Part shown: piece by piece, positions 59,558 to 64,000 of the stretch | Layout: each line of letters begins with the position of its first letter | Numbering within the stretch: position 1 is the stretch's first letter | NCBI RefSeq assembly: GCF_026262505.1 | Contig: NC_067207.1 | Coordinates: 28,550,082-28,614,081 of the forward strand | Length of the DNA: 64,000 bases | Reading direction: 5' to 3' | DNA from: Trichomonas vaginalis G3 | Taxonomy: Eukaryota > Parabasalia > Trichomonadida > Trichomonadidae | Notes under the pieces: generated by a model | Databases searched by the model: none | What the model saw: only the letters and a program-made list of their open reading frames with translations | Told to the model about the DNA's origin: nothing | Program-made: the position numbers and the translations under genes

Positions 59558-60796
59558 TTACTCATAAAAATTTTTCTTTGTATATACACCATTCTGTACG
59601 TCTAAAAGACTTTTGACATTTGCCAAGAATGTTCGTTTAGACGCTGTCATATAACCATATTCTTGACAATATTGTTTATACGAATCGTACAATGACCTTT
59701 CATCTAAACACTCAAAGTCAGTTTCATCTATGAACAGTTCATATACACTCTTGTTTGCTTCTAACAATGTTTGTCTCTCTTCGGTATGTGGAATTTGTCT
59801 TGGATTGAACTTTGAAATATCTAATGTCATAAAATATGAGAACAAGTAGTTGTAAAAGTCAGATGTCAAAGTTTCTGCTAAGTCGTCAAAATATTCTGTA
59901 TCTTGCATATGAGCTTCTGACGTTCTGACAACTACATATCTTCTGTCAGAACTTTCTAACTTCATCGGAACAGAATTGTTTGAAACCATAATGAAGTTTG
60001 CAACATTTTCACAAACTCTTTGGTCTTTATATTTTCTTTCAACAACTCCAACTTTGTCTGTTATAAGACTCTTCAAAGCATCTGAGTTCAAAACTTTTGT
60101 TGTATCTATACTTTGAAGTTCGTTACATACTATAAGTTTCATATTCTCTATTGAGGAGTTAAACTTGCCACAGATGTTTTCTAAGTTTGTCATATTAGGG
60201 TTCGAATAACCTTCTAACAGTTTGCATAAGATATCTGTAAAGAATGTGTTCTTAACCTGTTCCTTGTTTTCCAATTATAATGAGAGCAGTTTTCATTTTT
60301 AGCACTTGGATGTTGTAAGATGTTTGCAAACCAACATAAGATATACTCATAAACCTTTTCGTTTCCATTGCATATAATTTCTTTGACATGGTCTAACCAA
60401 GCTTCTATAATATTTTCTTTCCATTCTACTTGTTCGTATTTATATCCAGTGAAGATAGAATAGAAGTTTGGAGAAGGTGTATAGAACTTTATACCTCGAA
60501 CTGAAAAATCTTCTAAACTTTGACAATAAGATATCCCAAGCATCTAACATCTTCATGCCAACTTGTACGACTTTTATTTTCTTAAGTTTCTGTCTACATT
60601 CTTGTTCTGAAACTATTGTTGCTCTGGTTTGTTAAAGACAACAATCCCATTCTTTCATGACATAACATTCTGGGGCAGAGTCAACATAAATGACTAAACG
60701 TTTCAAATTCTCGACTGCTTTGTTATAGTCTCGAAATGGACACATATTTCTGAATGCTTGGAAGTCATAAAAATCTGAAACATCTATTCTGTACAT
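59558..60796 (-). pseudogene. SF3 helicase of element A, broken, no primase domain
   Basis: Resembles the C-terminal 450 residues of the B-family PrimPol-helicase: LLEGYSNPNMTNL, MKLIVCNELQ (Walker B), NFIMVSNNSVPMKL and DRRYVVVRT. The gene starts at the ATG at 60796, directly at the helicase domain, so the primase half is absent by design rather than by decay. Paired with polymerase B in this element. A few breaks. Confidence 0.75.
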
Positions 60797-60826
60797 TTTT
60801 ATAAAAAATAAAAAAAAATATTTTTT

Positions 60827-61622
60827 TTATTCTTGACTTTGTTGTTGCATTTGTTGCATTTGTTGTTCTTGAGCTATTTGTTGTTGAAGTTGTTCTTGTA
60901 ATACAATACTTTCACCAGTTGCATCTTCCAATTCGAAACTTTCTGCCGTCATTGACAAATACATAGGACATAAAAAGTTTACAGGAACAAGTTTGCGTCA
61001 ACTAATGTCAACGTTATAATTGCCAAAGTGTTTGAGTTCACTAAGGTTGAAAATTCTGCATTCGAATGAACAATAGGCAAACCAGCAGAGAAAGTATTGT
61101 TTATACGCATAAGTATCTTTTGGTCATAATAGTTTCTGTCGACATTCGAATAACACTTTGAACCTAAGTTTGAAACAATATATAAGATTGGTGTGCTTAA
61201 TGTCAATGGAATAGACATTCCTTGTATGACACCTTTTCCTGTTATAGGAAACTGTTGGTAGTAAAAACCAGAAATAAGTTTTGTATTATAGCTCATATCG
61301 TTTATAGTAAACTCAGTCGGACATCCAAACATAATGAAACCTGCTCTAGTTGCAGCACATGTTACACCCGTACTTAAAGTATTAAATAAGTCAACAAAAC
61401 CTGTTGGTGGTATATCTGAGTAAGTATCTTCAAAGGAGTATTTTTACCATTCACAACAATAAAGTCTTCTGGTGTCAAAAGAGCAAAACAGGCTTTAGTC
61501 GTCATTGTGTTTAAAGTTAGTTTACAATACCGTCCTTGAGGACTTTGTAAGTTTGTTGTTATAGAATTATATGACTCAGGGTTTTTAGTCGTAATAGTAT
61601 AAACCATTATATCTTCTGCCAT
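60827..61622 (-). pseudogene. Minor capsid (penton-like) protein of element A, broken
   Basis: About 265 codons, starting MAEDIMVYTITTKNPESYNS; the body has FTINDMSYNTKLISGFYYQQ and ends in a Gln-rich tail (QQQIAQEQQMQQMQQQSQE). Position relative to neighbours matches the B-family minor capsid gene. A few breaks. The Gln-rich tail is specific to element A. Confidence 0.5.
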
Positions 61623-61632
61623 TTATATATAT

Positions 61633-61864
61633 TTAAAAGTTTTTCTGAAAGTGGAGAAGAACTTCATCTAAACTTTCACATGGCGTTTCTTGAAGTTCTC
61701 TGTCTAAGAAGTTCAAATATTTTGTAAAGACATAGAACTTTCCTTTGTCTACACGAACAAACAAAACAGGGTCTTTCATATCGTTCAAAAGTGTGTAAAG
61801 TCCTTTACATGAAATAAAGTCTAATATTATTTTTCTTCAAACATCTTTCAAGAAGTTTTGACAT
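61633..61864 (-). pseudogene. Element A relative of the 89-residue protein, broken
   Basis: Ends ETPCESLDEVLLHFQKNF, similar in pattern to DEFDTVEEVLDRYYKLL of 20055-20324, and sits at the same place between minor capsid and CCG-motif genes. Broken. Confidence 0.4.
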
Positions 61865-61870
61865 TTTTAC

Positions 61871-62452
61871 TTAGCAAATAAATTTTAATGAAATGTTGTG
61901 GTCGTCAAATATTTTTATGACGTCTGGGAAACTATACTTTAAGTTCAACGTTTCACCTCCTTTCATAACGTATATCTTGTCAATGACATTATATGAAACA
62001 CCACAGCAACTAATGTCGGGTTCTATTTCTTTGATGTTTATATCGTCTGCCTCTGTCAAAAGTTTCAATAGTTCTTTCAAGACTTCATGAGGTGCAATGA
62101 CATATGAGTTCACTTTTACAGGGTTGTGTTCGACCAAGTTTAACATTATACCTAAAGCTTGACAAATCTTCTCCTGAGTTTGAAGTTTGTCTTTCAGTTG
62201 TTGGTAGTCGTTTCGAATATCTGCAACAGAACTTAAGTCTCTGCTAACTTCAGGATATGTTGGTTGTTCTTTTACAGGAACAATTGTTATACCATCTTCG
62301 TCTTCGTATGGTTTCCCCACTTCAACATCTCTGTCTTTGACATTGACAACAACACTTTGACTGTTTGTTTGAGTTGGTGAATTTAACTTCACATCTGCCA
62401 CCGCCATTAAACCTTTTGAAACACTCACGCTTCTATTTTTCGGAAATGACAT
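61871..62452 (-). CDS. CCG-motif protein of element A, 193 residues
   Basis: Start chosen at 62452 (MSFPKNRSV) because of the promoter TTTTTATTCTAAGTAAAATG; the frame is open further upstream. Disordered N-terminus, helical centre (DYQQLKDKLQTQEKICQALG), C-terminal domain with EPDISCCGVSYN, LNLKYSF and ISLKFIC, as in 19444-20058. Conserved in both families, function unknown. Confidence 0.55.
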   Translation of the reverse strand: MSFPKNRSVSVSKGLMAVADVKLNSPTQTNSQSVVVNVKDRDVEVGKPYEDEDGITIVPVKEQPTYPEVSRDLSSVADIRNDYQQLKDKLQTQEKICQALGIMLNLVEHNPVKVNSYVIAPHEVLKELLKLLTEADDINIKEIEPDISCCGVSYNVIDKIYVMKGGETLNLKYSFPDVIKIFDDHNISLKFIC

Positions 62453-62473
62453 TTTACTTAGAATAAAAAGATG
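62450..62473. promoter_or_regulatory. Bidirectional promoter TTTTACTTAGAATAAAAAG
   Basis: 18 bp separate the divergent starts at 62452 and 62471. Same TTTTTAT-type box on the minus strand, as in the other divergent pairs. Confidence 0.5.
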
Positions 62474-62891
62474 GACGTATTCGAGTATATCTTTCGAATT
62501 GAAGCAGAACAAAGTTTACACACACAAACAATACAAATACATTGACAGAATAGTTCTTTATACAAACAATGGTAAATGTTATAGAATAGCAATATTTGCT
62601 GAACCAAAATATTTCCATAAAGCAAAGAAAGTTGGTATAACTGAAATGGTGAAAGTTCTTGACGTTGACAAAAATATAACAACAAAACTTACAGATATTT
62701 CTAAAGGTAAGTTTATCTTACAATATTATGTCAAAACTGGCGTACTGTCAATATTTGACGGAGAGAAGTCAGTTCAAGAACAACTTACTGACCTGCTGCC
62801 AAAATCTGCTCGATGGAAGCTGTCGTTATGCCAATCTGAGGAGCCCCAGCAGGTTTCATCGAACGAATCTTCAAAAGAGCATCTTCCGTGA
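62471..62891 (+). pseudogene. Element A gene in the position of the 130-codon B gene, broken
   Basis: Readable part includes IDRIVLYTNNGKCYRIAIFA, KFILQYYVKTGVLSIFDG. The position, opposite to the CCG-motif gene and convergent with the next gene, equals that of 19018-19409 in B2, but sequence similarity is not evident. Its last part overlaps the capsid gene on the other strand, so the true end is probably near 62790. Confidence 0.35.
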
Positions 62892-64000
62892 AAAGTGCTA
62901 TTGGTTTTGTAAACTTCTTTGCTCTCAGTTCATCTGGACCGTCTCTGTCACCAGTATATTGTATTTTACAGTACCAACAGTTGAAATACCACCCATAAAG
63001 TCTTCTGAGTCAGCAAATGGAATGCCAAGCCAAAAGTTTGAACGGTCTCCATTTGTATATTGAGTTTTTTGACCTCCTGTATGAGTCCATACTTTCACAT
63101 ATGGCATAATAGAACTTTGCATTTCAGGGTTAATGGTTGTTGTGAAGTTGTTGTTAAAGTTCATAGCATCTAATGTCAAGTTGTATGACCTCATATCCTC
63201 AACTGTAGAATATTCTTCTCTTGGATAATATTTGCCATCTATGTTTATATGATATTTAATACCGGGGTTGTAGAAACAAGAATAGTCATTTATAGTTTCG
63301 TCTGAACAGTACAAACATAGTATCTGCATGTTTCATTGCAGTTGTTAAAGCAATATCTGTTCTTGCACCTGGGTCAGCACTTTGGTTTCCAACTTCACCT
63401 GCAAAGTCTTTGACAGATATTTGGTGTATAGGGAACATAAGTGGAACTGCAATATATTTGGCAGCTAAAGCATTTGAAATATCTGGGTCCAACATATAGA
63501 CTGCAAGTCTGCTTTCTATTCTCTTGCATTCAAACTTTTCGCATGTAAACTTAACTGGGTCCCAAGCAGTTCCAGCAGCATTGAAATAATAGTTTACTTC
63601 ATTGTTGAAGTTTGAGAAACCAAAGTCTAAGTCAACTTTGTCTTTGCAAAATTCGGCGAATGACGTTTGATTTGTTCCCTTTACGTCTGTAATAGTGAAT
63701 GGGTCTTGTGTTGGTGCAATGACTAAGTTATTTTTGCTTGGTAAGTTCGATAGAAATTTTTCCTGCCCAGTTTGGCAAGTATCTTAAAAACCTGAAGATG
63801 AGGAAAGATGACAAAGGAACTCTAAGTTTCAGTTTTACTTTGGTTACTGCTGCTTGCAGTTTGTCCAGAAAGGTTAACATAAACTCCTGGAACGTTAGGG
63901 TCAAGTCTTCTTATTTTCTCAATATTTGCATACTGGTCTGTTTGTTCTCTAGCTTGTGGTTGTACTGAGTTTCTCAAAGCGAACCATTCATAGTTTGCCC
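62785..64000 (-). pseudogene. Major capsid protein of element A, broken, runs off window
   Basis: Segments LDPDISNALAAKYIAVPLMF, MKHADTMFVLFRRNY and FWLGIPFADSEDF correspond in order to LDPNIYTELVEHYTNEAL, NVKSIWALFRKKDNYY and FLCGFPTEVDF of the B capsid gene. The N-terminal part lies beyond the right edge. Several breaks in the visible part. Confidence 0.65.

Larger units (their letters stand above)
2222..64000. mobile_element. Element A: Polinton-like element with DNA polymerase B, broken
   Basis: Virus-like DNA element containing capsid, minor capsid, packaging ATPase, SF3 helicase, rve integrase, polymerase B and phage-type fiber genes. It runs off the right edge of the window within the major capsid gene. 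It is interrupted at 5495-46810 by the B1/B2 nest. It is the oldest of the three layers and looks dead, with twenty or more breaks spread over most large genes, though several small genes remain open. The left boundary is approximate. Confidence 0.75.

Overview
The window is dominated by three virus-like DNA elements of the Polinton / Polinton-like-virus class, nested one inside another, in AT-rich protist-like DNA. Host assignment is an inference. The standard genetic code works (long frames end in TAA, TAG or TGA), I see no introns, leaders look only about 10-20 nt long, and such elements are very abundant in parabasalids. A Trichomonas-like flagellate is therefore the best guess, but no host gene in the window proves it.

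Layout. 1-2200 is very AT-rich non-coding DNA with a 157-bp foldback repeat. From about 2222 to beyond 64000 lies element A, the oldest layer. It carries a fiber gene, rve integrase, protein-primed-type DNA polymerase B, KilA-N proteins, packaging ATPase, SF3 helicase, minor capsid and major capsid, most of them broken. Element B1 (5495-46810) sits inside A's fiber gene and is flanked by a GACGTA duplication. Element B2 (15805-36578), a near-identical copy of B1, sits inside one of B1's genes and is flanked by an AATGA duplication. Without its passenger, B1 is about 20.5 kb; B2 is 20.8 kb. Both have 684-bp terminal inverted repeats (TIRs) that each contain a complete 106-codon gene. B1 and B2 are nearly identical and so must be very recent. 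Each carries roughly ten to fifteen small breaks, and element A has twenty or more.

How the genes fit together. The B family has a morphogenesis set (double-jelly-roll-type major capsid, minor capsid, packaging ATPase, a membrane-anchored and several basic or amphipathic virion-type proteins), a very large fiber with a bacteriophage tail-collar tip, an rve integrase with a chromo-like tail, and a replication module made of a PrimPol-SF3 helicase fusion next to an HNH endonuclease. It has no recognisable DNA polymerase B. Element A shares the capsid and fiber logic but pairs polymerase B with an SF3 helicase that lacks the primase part.

Beyond the genes, the elements share a regulatory grammar: a TTTTTAT box 10-20 nt before most start codons (often palindromic and shared by divergent genes), covarying hairpins at gene ends, tandem promoter-plus-hairpin cassettes, GC-rich mini-hairpin clusters (also inside genes), and a tRNA-like Pol III relic. 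These are the parts I consider least described.
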